Origin: DATLRC01 sp035534895
GTDB lineage: Bacteria > Patescibacteriota > Saccharimonadia > Saccharimonadales > UBA4665
Reading direction: 5' to 3'
DNA length: 64,000 nucleotides
Assembly (NCBI GenBank): GCA_035534895.1
Contig: DATLRC010000021.1
Span: 62,001-126,000 of the forward strand
Position 1 is the first letter of the stretch; each line of letters opens with the position of its first letter. The notes under the pieces were generated by a model. It was given only the letters and a program-made list of their open reading frames with translations. It was not told the origin of the DNA and did not search any database. This document shows, in pieces, positions 24,728-33,065 of this stretch. Made by a program: the position numbers and the translations under genes.

Positions 24728-25969
24728 CTATATTTTATTCTGGCCACCCATGAAAGGTTGGAGAACGTCGGGAATTTTGACGCTGTCGTCTGCTGTTTGA
24801 TGATTTTCAATTATGGCAATACAGAGACGACTAAAGGCTGCAGCGGTGGCATTAAGGGTATGAATAAAAGCCGTCTTGTTATTGTCGGTCCGATAACGAA
24901 TATTAAGGCGTCTGGCTTGATAATCAGTCACGTTTGATGAGCTCATTAGCTCACGATATTCCTTTTCCGGTGGGCTCCAATACTCAATATCAAACTTCTT
25001 ATAAGCCGGCATCCCTAAGTCACCAGAAGCTATTCTGACAACTCGATAGGGAATCTCAAGATTTTGACATAGCTCTTCCTCTAGCTGGACTAGTTTTTCG
25101 TGCCACAGTTGACTGTCTTCCGGTTTACAGAAGACATAAAGCTCTAGTTTATTAAATTGATGAACCCGATATAAACCCTTGCTGTACTTCCCGTATGAAC
25201 CAGCTTCCATGCGATATGCTGGGCTTAGACCAGCATACAAGATTGGCAGCTCAGCATCGTTTAATATTTCGTCGGTATGGTATCCAGTCAGTGGGATTTC
25301 GGCTGTCGCAATCAAATGTAGATCCTGGCCCTCTATCTTATATATTTGCTGTTCATCACCTTTGGCACCAAAACCAGTCCCCCGAATAGTGCGGCCATTA
25401 ACCAGGTGAGGAACGCTCATTGGAGTAAAGCCATACTTGGTAGCAAGCCCTAAAGCATATTGGAAAAGTGCCATTTCTAACCTAACTAGATCGCCCTTTA
25501 AGAAATAGAACTTAGCCCCAGCTACTTTGGCACCGCGTTCAAAATCAATCAGTCCCCGCTGCTCGCCCCAAGTTAAGTGATCTTTGGATCTATCTTCTCT
25601 AGGCTTGCCCCAAAGCCTTTCTTGACGGTTTGCTTCTTCGCCACCAACAGGAGTATCGTCTGGCGTAATATTTGGGATAGAAGCATGTAGCTCAACGTAT
25701 TCGGGTTCAATTTGCCTGATTCTTGCCTGGATAGCTTCAATCTTAGAGCGGATCTCACGGCCTTCTTGAATTTGTTCGTCAGTTGGCCGCTGTTTCTTGT
25801 CTGCCACGAGTGCATTACGTTGTCGTTGGGCATTCATTAGATCACTTGTCAATTCAGCCATCTGGTCAGATAGTTCAATTAAACGATGGACATCGACTTT
25901 ATAGCCTTTTTGGGTTGACTTATCTTCAACAAGCTGAGCATTTTTTCGAATAAACTGAATATCTAGCAT
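24728..25969 (-). CDS. serS: Seryl-tRNA synthetase
   Basis: Class II synthetase for serine. The N-terminal long antiparallel coiled coil (about residues 30-105, starting LIELSDQMAELTSDLMNAQR) is the tRNA-binding arm. The catalytic core shows GTGFGAKGDEQQIY, LIATAEIPLTGYH, motif 2 in YRMEAGSYGKYSKGLYRVHQF, split here by other residues, and motif 3 near FSRLCIAIIENHQ. Length 413 is slightly below the usual 420-430. It ends with the family-typical PDVLQPFMGG. No leader element comparable to the ileS T-box was seen. Confidence 0.97.
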   Translation of the reverse strand: MLDIQFIRKNAQLVEDKSTQKGYKVDVHRLIELSDQMAELTSDLMNAQRQRNALVADKKQRPTDEQIQEGREIRSKIEAIQARIRQIEPEYVELHASIPNITPDDTPVGGEEANRQERLWGKPREDRSKDHLTWGEQRGLIDFERGAKVAGAKFYFLKGDLVRLEMALFQYALGLATKYGFTPMSVPHLVNGRTIRGTGFGAKGDEQQIYKIEGQDLHLIATAEIPLTGYHTDEILNDAELPILYAGLSPAYRMEAGSYGKYSKGLYRVHQFNKLELYVFCKPEDSQLWHEKLVQLEEELCQNLEIPYRVVRIASGDLGMPAYKKFDIEYWSPPEKEYRELMSSSNVTDYQARRLNIRYRTDNNKTAFIHTLNATAAAFSRLCIAIIENHQTADDSVKIPDVLQPFMGGQNKI

Positions 25970-26001
25970 ATGTCTTAGTATAGCCTAAAATTTTGCGTCC
26001 C

Positions 26002-26829
26002 CTACAGAAGTTTTTGGGGTTCTGGTACTCGGTGAGTCTTTTTGGGTTTAGTTTTAGTTTGGAGATCCTTAAGAGTTAAGTCAGTCCGAGCTCGTGCATA
26101 GCTACAGAATTCACAGGCTCCACCCATTGCTGCTTCGCCAATTTCGGGCATAGTATCCGAATCGATAACCGCTTTCATTTTCAGAAGAGTCGGCTCAATC
26201 CAGGAATCACTTCCAACATAAGGAATAATCTTGGTTCGGAATTCGACTCGATCAAAAAAACCATCTAAATCCAGTCGACCATTAGTATAGACGAAGTAGC
26301 TGGTGTTACTAACCTTAAAGCCATTTTGCCTGAGTAGCCACTGGTAGACCTCTAGTTGCCTTTTATAACTAATTTGCCAGGCTGCGTCCAAACTAACCTC
26401 TCCTGCCTTAGCCGTTGCTTTATAGTCGACAACTATTAGCTCCCCTCCTTCGTTGACCCACAAATCGTCAACCGCTCCAAAAACATACAAATTGGTCGGC
26501 TGGTGTAGAGTTGATACGCCACTGAAATTGGTCCGCCATTTATTAAGATCTGCATGCTCAAAAGGCACAGCCTTAATCTGATTATCTAGCATCATCGGGT
26601 GAGGTTCAGCTTTCAACCGATAACTATCAAATTCTTTTTTCAGCAACTGATCAATAGCTTTATTGATTTGAAATGGTGGCCCAGAAGGACGCTTGATCTT
26701 TAGCCGCACATCGAGCCAAAAACAGCGCTGACACTGCATAAAAAGCTCGATCTTGCTGCGACTAACCTTAAACGGTGCCGTCTGCCCGGGTTCGTATGGT
26801 TGATTTCGCTCCCTTAAATAGTTAGCCAT
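26002..26829 (-). CDS. PD-(D/E)XK nuclease with Cas4/AddB-like four-cysteine arrangement
   Basis: RecB-family nuclease fold: an Asp in FGAVDDLW (D121/D122), the core motif VVDYKATA (D135, K137), and the QxxxY helix YKRQLEVYQWLL (Q158, Y162). Two CxxC pairs flank the domain: C33/C36 (FMQCQRCFW) and C239/C242 (GACEFCSYA). This is the arrangement that holds an Fe-S cluster in Cas4 and AddB nucleases, although here the pairs are 2+2. No CRISPR genes are nearby, so a DNA-repair role is more likely. It stands between serS and the HAD phosphatase. Confidence 0.88.
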   Translation of the reverse strand: MANYLRERNQPYEPGQTAPFKVSRSKIELFMQCQRCFWLDVRLKIKRPSGPPFQINKAIDQLLKKEFDSYRLKAEPHPMMLDNQIKAVPFEHADLNKWRTNFSGVSTLHQPTNLYVFGAVDDLWVNEGGELIVVDYKATAKAGEVSLDAAWQISYKRQLEVYQWLLRQNGFKVSNTSYFVYTNGRLDLDGFFDRVEFRTKIIPYVGSDSWIEPTLLKMKAVIDSDTMPEIGEAAMGGACEFCSYARARTDLTLKDLQTKTKPKKTHRVPEPQKLL

Positions 26830-26851
26830 TCTAACTATTGTAGCAGCTCAG

Positions 26852-27478
26852 CTACAACGCCCGCTCAATGGTTTGGACAAGTTCGGCTGGTGACTGTACT
26901 AAAGCAAACGGTAAATGTTTGAGTAGGAAAGCTGGATTAGCAAATCCCCAAGCAACAGCAACACAGCGTAGGTTTATGGCTTCACAGGCTTCTATATCAC
27001 GTGTTTCATCACCAACATAAATGCAATCAGAGATTTCAAGTCGGTTGCTACTTATAAGCTTCCTTAAAGCAGCTGCTTTATCAAATAAACCGACGTTGCC
27101 ATAAACCCGGCTGAAGTAACGATCCAGCTTGCGCTGTTTCAAAAAAGCCCGGACATTACGGCTACTATTAGAGCTGACAATCAGCAGATTGTAGCCATCG
27201 GCGTGTAGCTGTCGTATAACCGCAACTAAACCCTTAAAGGGCTCTAGTTCGCTAATTCTGCGCCCCATCATCCGACGACCGCTAAAAAGCATAAAAGGAA
27301 CCCTCCAGGCCGGTATACCTAGTCGCTTGGCTACCGCAAGAAGCGGTAAATGGCGCAGCTCGGCTATTTCCTTATTGCTTAATTGGCTGCCTTTTCGATT
27401 TACTTGCTCAAAAATATCAACAATTGTCGCCAAGCTGTCGACTAAAGTCCCATCAAAATCGAAAATAACTGTTTTCAT
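26852..27478 (-). CDS. HAD-superfamily phosphatase (phosphoglycolate phosphatase-like)
   Basis: The nucleophile motif is IFDFDGTLVDS at the N-terminus, followed by a helical cap (residues 15-80), motif II IVSSNSS, Lys in the FDKAAAL region and motif IV YVGDETRDIEACEAI. This is the Gph/PgmB-type subfamily I layout. Substrate cannot be read. At 208 residues it is normal. Its ATG lies directly after the msrA stop on the same strand, so the two are co-transcribed. Confidence 0.92.
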   Translation of the reverse strand: MKTVIFDFDGTLVDSLATIVDIFEQVNRKGSQLSNKEIAELRHLPLLAVAKRLGIPAWRVPFMLFSGRRMMGRRISELEPFKGLVAVIRQLHADGYNLLIVSSNSSRNVRAFLKQRKLDRYFSRVYGNVGLFDKAAALRKLISSNRLEISDCIYVGDETRDIEACEAINLRCVAVAWGFANPAFLLKHLPFALVQSPAELVQTIERAL

Positions 27479-27961
27479 TCAACTAATTGGTTGGTAGGCT
27501 ACGTGACACATGCCTCGCCCCCTACGTTCGCTAAACTTTTGATGATAAGCTTCTGCTTCGTAAAACTGGCTAGCTGGCACAATCTGGGTGACAATCTGCC
27601 GATCAAGGCTCTTTTGTTGACTATTCAGAACTTCCTTGGCCATCTTTTTTTGGGCAGGACTCAAGTAAAAAATTGCTGAACGGTAATTATGGCCAATGTC
27701 TTGTCCTTGGCGATTAAGTTGAGTTGGATCGTGCATCCGAAAAAAATGCTTAAGTAGCGTTTTATAACTTACTTTTTGGCTATCAAATTCTAACTTGACC
27801 GCCTCGGCATGTCCGGTTGTCTGTGAGCAAACTTGCTCATAGTTTGGATCTTTGGTTTTCCCTCCTGTGTAACCGACCGTCGTTTTGATGACTCCCGGTA
27901 TTTGATCAAAATAAAACTGGACTCCCCAAAAACAACCAGCTGCCAGTATCGCTTGCTCCAT
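27479..27961 (-). CDS. msrA: Peptide methionine sulfoxide reductase MsrA
   Basis: Reduces methionine-S-sulfoxide in proteins. The active-site signature is AAGCFWGVQFYF near residue 8, with GVIKTTVGYTGGKT, HAEAVKLEFD and the terminal region typical of the family. The 160-residue protein has no C-terminal resolving cysteine pair like the Firmicute or E. coli forms; only one further Cys (RGMCHVAYQ) is seen near the end. The HAD phosphatase gene abuts its 3' end. Confidence 0.95.
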   Translation of the reverse strand: MEQAILAAGCFWGVQFYFDQIPGVIKTTVGYTGGKTKDPNYEQVCSQTTGHAEAVKLEFDSQKVSYKTLLKHFFRMHDPTQLNRQGQDIGHNYRSAIFYLSPAQKKMAKEVLNSQQKSLDRQIVTQIVPASQFYEAEAYHQKFSERRGRGMCHVAYQPIS

Positions 27962-27981
27962 ACTTTTTAGTCTAACATGCT

Positions 27982-28356
27982 TTAGTGACCCTCAAGAGAG
28001 CTAATACGGCCGTGATCTAGGCCATAGTAATGAGCAACTTCATGCCAGATAGTATGTTTAATTTGCTCCTGAAGATCAGCCAGGTCTGCAGCAGCTTTAA
28101 TCAGTGGCTCTTTAAAAAGCGTAATTTTGTCTGGGTAGATCTTTGTTTGACCCTGCCGAGCCGGTAAGGGAACACCTTCGTATAAACCTAGCAGTGTCTG
28201 GTCGTCTCGAAGTGCCAGCTTCTGCCGTTGTTGGGGCGTTGGTTCAGCCTGATATAAAATAGCCACGTTTCTGATGCTATTAATGTGTTCGCCAGGCAGT
28301 TCAGCCAATGCCTGGTTGATCAACTGCTGGAAATCCTGGTCGCTTACTTTGTTCAT
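27982..28356 (-). CDS. Minimal zinc metallopeptidase, PF06262/DUF1025-like
   Basis: The C-terminal zinc site HEVAHYYGLDH (about residues 105-115) is a complete HExxHxxGxxH motif of metzincin-like type, and it is followed by a short tail. The upstream fold (VAILYQAEPTP, LLGLYEGVPL, ITLFKEPL) matches the small zincin-like family. No signal peptide is present. The ATG at 28356 is preferred over a TTG one codon earlier. The 28365-28790 gene lies 8 nt upstream, so they are probably coupled. Substrate unknown. Confidence 0.85.
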   Translation of the reverse strand: MNKVSDQDFQQLINQALAELPGEHINSIRNVAILYQAEPTPQQRQKLALRDDQTLLGLYEGVPLPARQGQTKIYPDKITLFKEPLIKAAADLADLQEQIKHTIWHEVAHYYGLDHGRISSLEGH

Positions 28357-28364
28357 CAAACTTT

Positions 28365-28790
28365 TTAGCTACCTTCCTCCAGGTCTAGACAGGTACCAAT
28401 AGCCAGAACTGGTACCTGCAGCCGGAGTATACGCTCCTGGAGATCATCTCTTTGATCAGCCACAAGTAACTCTGGGTCACTAAAATTCAAGGTTAATGAG
28501 TCAAGGGGCACGTCAGTGTCTTGAAAATAGCCAAATGTATTCAGCTGACCAATGAAGGTTAGGCCGCCATGGTATAGCGCGTATTCTTGATCGGCCATCC
28601 CCTCCTCTTTACCGATAGCCATAAAGGCATCGACTAGAAAATGGTTGCCAAATAACTTCCCGGCTCGTATAAAGTTTATAGTCCGCTTAAGGTGCTCAAT
28701 TCTTTGACCAATGCTGCTCATGCTATTAACAACCTTTTGCAAACCCTGCAATACATCGACTGTTTCGCTACCGGTAATTATTTCAGTCAT
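28365..28790 (-). CDS. Unknown soluble protein upstream of the zincin
   Basis: No family recognised. The 141 residues are mainly helical at the N-terminus (VDVLQGLQKVVNSMSSIGQRI and HLKRTINFIRAGKLF) with a mixed C-terminal half (YHGGLTFIGQLNTFGYFQ, LDSLTLNFSDPELL, VPVLAIGTCLDLEEG). There is no signal peptide or membrane segment. The close spacing to the metallopeptidase gene suggests a shared role, for example substrate or inhibitor, which is only a guess. Confidence 0.65.
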   Translation of the reverse strand: MTEIITGSETVDVLQGLQKVVNSMSSIGQRIEHLKRTINFIRAGKLFGNHFLVDAFMAIGKEEGMADQEYALYHGGLTFIGQLNTFGYFQDTDVPLDSLTLNFSDPELLVADQRDDLQERILRLQVPVLAIGTCLDLEEGS

Positions 28791-28876
28791 CTTTGTTTCT
28801 CTCCACAGTTAATGTCTTCACTGTCTACTTTAACCCTTCCGCTAGTTTCGTCAATAGCCTAGGGCTGACCTAAAAT

Positions 28877-30409
28877 TTAGCTCTCCAAACGTAACCGGGC
28901 AACCAGCCATTGCCGAGGCAAAATACTCAAAAAATAACCGGCTCGCGGACCACTTGTTTTACTAATTAAAGCTCGGTAAAGAGCATTGAATATTTCTTTG
29001 GGTTCTAGCCCTTGACTGTCTTTAAGCTCATAAATCGCATTATGAAACCAGACGCCGTCAGCATCGGCCGGAGCTTCAGCAATTTTATCGGCTAAAATTT
29101 TTAAAGATTTTTTTTCGGGTTCCGTAAACTCAGTGGCATTAATTGTCGGACGCAACTTAAATTTAATTTCTTCCGGTGCCCAGTTCTTAAGCCATTCAGA
29201 TATAAAGCGAAGTTCACTTTTAATAATGTCTGCTTCAGGCTCAACCACTCCGCCGTGTTCGCTGCGACGAACAATCTCTAACGTTTTATTAGCATCCTCT
29301 AGTGAGGCCTGGTAACTGGCTACAAGCTGCGAAAACGGTACTCTACTGACCGTTTTACGTACCTCTCCGCGACTACAAACGTAGAGCAGTTGTTCTTCAT
29401 CTTTAGTGGGGTCGGCCTTTGCCACCAGAGATGCAAACTCATCCATAAGCTTAACAACTCCCTCCACAGGATCAAAGTAGAGACGTTTATTAAGCGGCGC
29501 TCGTAGAATGAAATAGCGCAGTACTTCTGCAGGCATAATTTTTAGTCCCTCAGTAGCACTGACAGCTGTGCCTTTACTGGCACTCATTTTTTTTGTGTCA
29601 CCGATCATATTAATCGACTCATAGGCTACCGCGATAGGTGGTTGGGCCTCAAAAACATTGCTCATCAGCTGCACCCCGCTATCATATGAACCACCGGCCG
29701 ATGCATGCTCGCGGCCAAAAGGTTCTGCCTGAACTTTCAATAACCACCACCGTGCTGGCCAATCCAATCGCCAATCAAGTTTGACCGCACCGCCAGCATA
29801 ACTTACTATTGCTGCTTGCCCATCAGAGTTTAGGTAACTAAGGTTACGATTGACTTTATCTATTCCTAGAAAGGGCCGATTCTTCAATCGTCCGTTTTCT
29901 AGAACTTGTATCGGGGTCCAATTTTCGTCCAAACGACGATTTGAAACCTTTTCCAAAGTTTGACGAATTTGTGGTACTCGTTCCAGACTACGTTCAATAG
30001 CTGGTATAAAAAACCCAGCCCGATACTTTTGATGCGATCGAATAAATTCAACTTCAATATTTAAGGACTTGCAGCTGTTGATCAGGCCTTCCAAAAAATA
30101 CTCAGCATAGCTTTGTCGACTGCCATCCGGCGCTGGTACATCACAAATGGGCATGCCTAAATATTGACTAAACTCGGCTGGGACATTAGTTGGAACCTTA
30201 CGTAAAGCATCCAGGTCATCGACAAAATAGATATGTTTGGCCTCTCGCCCACTGCGCCTTAGCTCAAGGACTAGAGCATCACAGATAATTAGCTCACGCA
30301 TGTGGCCCAGATGATAGGTGCCCGAAGGAGAGCCCCCGGACTCAATTAAGATCTGGCCTTTAGGAAAACGTTTATTTAGCTGATCAACAGTTGTAGTTAG
30401 CCACTGCAT
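28877..30409 (-). CDS. lysK: Lysyl-tRNA synthetase, class I (archaeal-type)
   Basis: Class I LysRS, unrelated to the class II LysS. The HIGH-like motif is GTYHLGHMREL near residue 30, and the KMSKS-like motif KKMSASKGTAVS follows near 275. The region IETPIELKYE is replaced by weaker sequence. The C-terminus forms a helical anticodon-binding domain ending in LPRQWLVARLRLES. The 510 residues are typical. A GGGGGC stretch precedes the ATG. Class I LysRS is common in archaea, alpha-proteobacteria, spirochaetes and several CPR groups, so it is lineage-informative. greA lies upstream. Confidence 0.95.
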   Translation of the reverse strand: MQWLTTTVDQLNKRFPKGQILIESGGSPSGTYHLGHMRELIICDALVLELRRSGREAKHIYFVDDLDALRKVPTNVPAEFSQYLGMPICDVPAPDGSRQSYAEYFLEGLINSCKSLNIEVEFIRSHQKYRAGFFIPAIERSLERVPQIRQTLEKVSNRRLDENWTPIQVLENGRLKNRPFLGIDKVNRNLSYLNSDGQAAIVSYAGGAVKLDWRLDWPARWWLLKVQAEPFGREHASAGGSYDSGVQLMSNVFEAQPPIAVAYESINMIGDTKKMSASKGTAVSATEGLKIMPAEVLRYFILRAPLNKRLYFDPVEGVVKLMDEFASLVAKADPTKDEEQLLYVCSRGEVRKTVSRVPFSQLVASYQASLEDANKTLEIVRRSEHGGVVEPEADIIKSELRFISEWLKNWAPEEIKFKLRPTINATEFTEPEKKSLKILADKIAEAPADADGVWFHNAIYELKDSQGLEPKEIFNALYRALISKTSGPRAGYFLSILPRQWLVARLRLES

Positions 30410-30460
30410 AATGCTGCCCCCATAGCTTAGACGATTTTAACAGATTAGCCTAGAGCGACC

Positions 30461-30925
30461 TTAAGAAATTTCAACTATCTTGTAGCTTATGGCCTCAGAT
30501 GGAGTTTGAATTTCAGCCTCTTCACCAACTTTCTTGCCCAAAAGAGCTGTCCCGATTGGTGATTCGTCAGAAATTTTACCGGCCAGCGGATCGGCTTCAA
30601 CTGTACCCACCACCTGAAACTCCTTAGTTTGGCCATTGCCTTTTAGGATAACCCTTGAACCGAGCTGGACTTTACTGTCCGACTTCGGTGTCTTAATAAG
30701 TTCAACATTTTGCAAGATATGCTCAATTTCAGCTATCCGACCCTCATTTTTATCTTGTTCAGCTCGAGCCGACTGATATTCAGCGTTTTCGGCCAAATCA
30801 CCAAATTCGCGAGCAGTCTTAATGCGATCAGCAATGGCAGCTCGTTCAGACACTAAGCTTTGAAGCTCGGTCTCCAGTTCGGTTATGCCATCTTTGGTCA
30901 AACGATAAATTTTTTTAGTGACCAT
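30461..30925 (-). CDS. greA: Transcription elongation factor GreA
   Basis: Rescues backtracked RNA polymerase by stimulating transcript cleavage. The 154 residues show the N-terminal coiled coil with acidic tip (ITELETELQSLVSERAAIADRI and EFGDLAENAEYQSARAEQ, where D and E at the tip are conserved), followed by the C-terminal FKBP-like domain (GSRVILK, DESPIGTALLGKKVGEEAEI, YKIVEIS). Its position between proS and lysK fits the common greA-lysS neighbourhood, here with the class I enzyme. Confidence 0.97.
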   Translation of the reverse strand: MVTKKIYRLTKDGITELETELQSLVSERAAIADRIKTAREFGDLAENAEYQSARAEQDKNEGRIAEIEHILQNVELIKTPKSDSKVQLGSRVILKGNGQTKEFQVVGTVEADPLAGKISDESPIGTALLGKKVGEEAEIQTPSEAISYKIVEIS

Positions 30926-30993
30926 TAATATCTACTCCTTTGTGTACTAGGTGTTTATCTAGTGCTACAGGTTTAGTATAACAAGCCTGTTTT

Positions 30994-32244
30994 CTAAACT
31001 CCTAGTTTTTCAAATAGTTTCTGTCGTGTGAGGTGTCTAACTTGGCTTTGCTGTCGCCATTTGACCTCATATTGGTTTGCAGCAACGCTTTTGTCGCTGA
31101 CAACCACCCGTGCCGGAATGCCCATCAGATCAGCATCGGCGAATTTTTGACCGGGTCTAATATCTCGGTCATCATATATTACTCCAATACCACTATCCGT
31201 CAAGTCTGCGTACAATTTATCGGCCGTTTTTACAACTTCCGGTTTCTCGCCCAAACGGGCAATATAGACTGCAGCTGGAGCAACAGAAGACGGCCAGACT
31301 AAACCCTTTTCATCTGAGAAATGCTCAACAATGACACCCATTAATCTGGTGATACCGATACCATATGACCCCAAAATGACTGGTTTTTGGCTACCATCTT
31401 CGTCAGCAAAATAAAGACCCAGTTGCTGACTTTTCTTTACTCCAAAGCTAAAAATGTTACCTATCTCGGCGGCTTTAAATGTTTCTAGTTTATCGGGCAC
31501 CAACTTAAGTTGTTTTAAGATCTCGTCAGTCAATACTTCCTGGTTAATCGCTAAACGACGTTCTTTATCAACATAAATGGTGTCTTCGCCGGCTCCGATT
31601 ATAGCCTGAAACTCGTGACTGAATTGGGTAAATGACCCCCCTGAGGCAAATGTTAGGTAAGTAATTTCGCCCAGACCAACCCTCTCGAATATTCTTAAAT
31701 AGGCTTCCTTGACCGAATCGTAAAATTGTTGGTGCTCAGTTTCATTTCTTGAGTAAGAATAAAGGTCTTTCATAACAAATTCTCGACCGCGTAAAATACC
31801 ACTTTTGGCTCTTAGCTCATTCCTGAGCTTTGTCTGAAATTGATAGGGCTTAGCCGGCAAATCACGGTAGCTATTAATATAGTTTTTCATCATATAGGTA
31901 ATTGGCTCTTCGTGAGACCAACCAAAACCGACAGACGTACCATTCTTTAATTGGCTTTTGAACCAAATGTCGACTTTTTGATCGTCCCAACGATCAGTTA
32001 TTTCCCATAGTTCCTGGCGCTGCAGTGACGTCATAATAATTTCTTGGCCGCCTATAGCATTCATCTCTTCCCTGACTATGTTCTTGATGTTTTCCAACAC
32101 CTTAAGGCCAAGTGGTAAATAAGCATAAACACCGGCCATTTCTTTATGGATGAAGCCGGCCTGGATGAGCAGTTTGGCATTTTTGGCAGTTTCATCAGCC
32201 AATACTGTTTTCGAAGTTTTGGTGAAAAGGGTTGATAATCTCAT
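30994..32244 (-). CDS. proS: Prolyl-tRNA synthetase, short form without editing insertion
   Basis: Class II synthetase. The likely start is ATG 32244 (MRLSTLFTKTSK), giving 416 residues. An in-frame extension to 32406 would overlap the CPBP protease gene and is not conserved-looking. Motif 1 (VLENIKNIVREEMNAIGGQEI), motif 2 (TKLRNELRAKSGILRGREFVMKDLYSYSR) and motif 3 (SYGIGITRLMGVIVEHF) are visible, each split here by other residues or slightly altered. An anticodon-binding domain ends the chain. The YbaK-like editing insert between motifs 2 and 3 is absent, as in mitochondrial and alpha-proteobacterial ProRS. Confidence 0.96.
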   Translation of the reverse strand: MRLSTLFTKTSKTVLADETAKNAKLLIQAGFIHKEMAGVYAYLPLGLKVLENIKNIVREEMNAIGGQEIIMTSLQRQELWEITDRWDDQKVDIWFKSQLKNGTSVGFGWSHEEPITYMMKNYINSYRDLPAKPYQFQTKLRNELRAKSGILRGREFVMKDLYSYSRNETEHQQFYDSVKEAYLRIFERVGLGEITYLTFASGGSFTQFSHEFQAIIGAGEDTIYVDKERRLAINQEVLTDEILKQLKLVPDKLETFKAAEIGNIFSFGVKKSQQLGLYFADEDGSQKPVILGSYGIGITRLMGVIVEHFSDEKGLVWPSSVAPAAVYIARLGEKPEVVKTADKLYADLTDSGIGVIYDDRDIRPGQKFADADLMGIPARVVVSDKSVAANQYEVKWRQQSQVRHLTRQKLFEKLGV

Positions 32245-32258
32245 GACCAAATTGTAGC

Positions 32259-33065
32259 TTAGTGCACCCTTAAGATAAATAGGGCCATAAAAGCTATGCC
32301 ATTTTTGATAGCGTGAAGCGTAATGCTTGCCCATAGGCTGCCACTTTTTTGTCGGAGGTAACATAGCACCAACGACAAGGTAAAGGTATCTAGGGCCCCA
32401 ACCCACAACGGACCGCTGCTGCCGCCTTCCGGTAAATGACCAGCCGCAAATATTAGGCTAGTAATTAGAGCTGCTAGCCCAAAATTAAGTTTTTTGCGTA
32501 AAGAGGTGAATAAGTAGCCGCGCATAAGTATCTCCTCGACGAGAGGCGGTAGGATAACCAGGCTCATAAAGGTCAGTAATAGGGGCACTAAGCCGCGGAC
32601 ATTACTAAAACCTATGTCCTGTTGTTGATTAACGTTCAGTGCCGGCACAAAGTGAGTCACTATAGCCAGTAGCAATATATAAAATAGGTAATAGACCGGT
32701 ACTGCCATAAGACCCAACAGAACATCACTGCCCCGAAACCGTTTGAGACCAATATCGGCTAAAGAACGATGGTAATGCCTCAAAAATAAACCGAGAGCCA
32801 CTAAGACAATGCTGTAGGCCAACAAACCGTAAAGTACCTGGACCACCAAAGCACTATTGATCCAGGCATTACTTTGAGCAACACTCCAGTGCCTAAGCCA
32901 GCCATAGACTCTGGCCACCAATTCAATAAACAACGGCGCGATTAAGAGAGTTGTTAACCCATAGACTGCTATGACGAAAGGCGGTGCAATCCAGGCACTC
33001 CAAGGCAGATCATGTTCTGCCGATTCCTGACCCGCCAAATCGGGCTCAGAAGAAACGCTTGACAT
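32259..33065 (-). CDS. CPBP-family intramembrane metalloprotease
   Basis: Polytopic protein with about seven hydrophobic segments and the abortive-infection (CPBP/Rce1-like) motifs EEILMRGYLF (EExxxR) and IFAAGHLPEG (FxxxH), plus a third site in SITLHAIKNGIAF. The ATG at 33065 is taken; a TTG two codons earlier is possible. It overlaps the rseP 3' end by 20 nt, and the family often handles membrane-bound peptides or immunity proteins. It is followed by proS 14 nt downstream. Confidence 0.9.
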   Translation of the reverse strand: MSSVSSEPDLAGQESAEHDLPWSAWIAPPFVIAVYGLTTLLIAPLFIELVARVYGWLRHWSVAQSNAWINSALVVQVLYGLLAYSIVLVALGLFLRHYHRSLADIGLKRFRGSDVLLGLMAVPVYYLFYILLLAIVTHFVPALNVNQQQDIGFSNVRGLVPLLLTFMSLVILPPLVEEILMRGYLFTSLRKKLNFGLAALITSLIFAAGHLPEGGSSGPLWVGALDTFTLSLVLCYLRQKSGSLWASITLHAIKNGIAFMALFILRVH

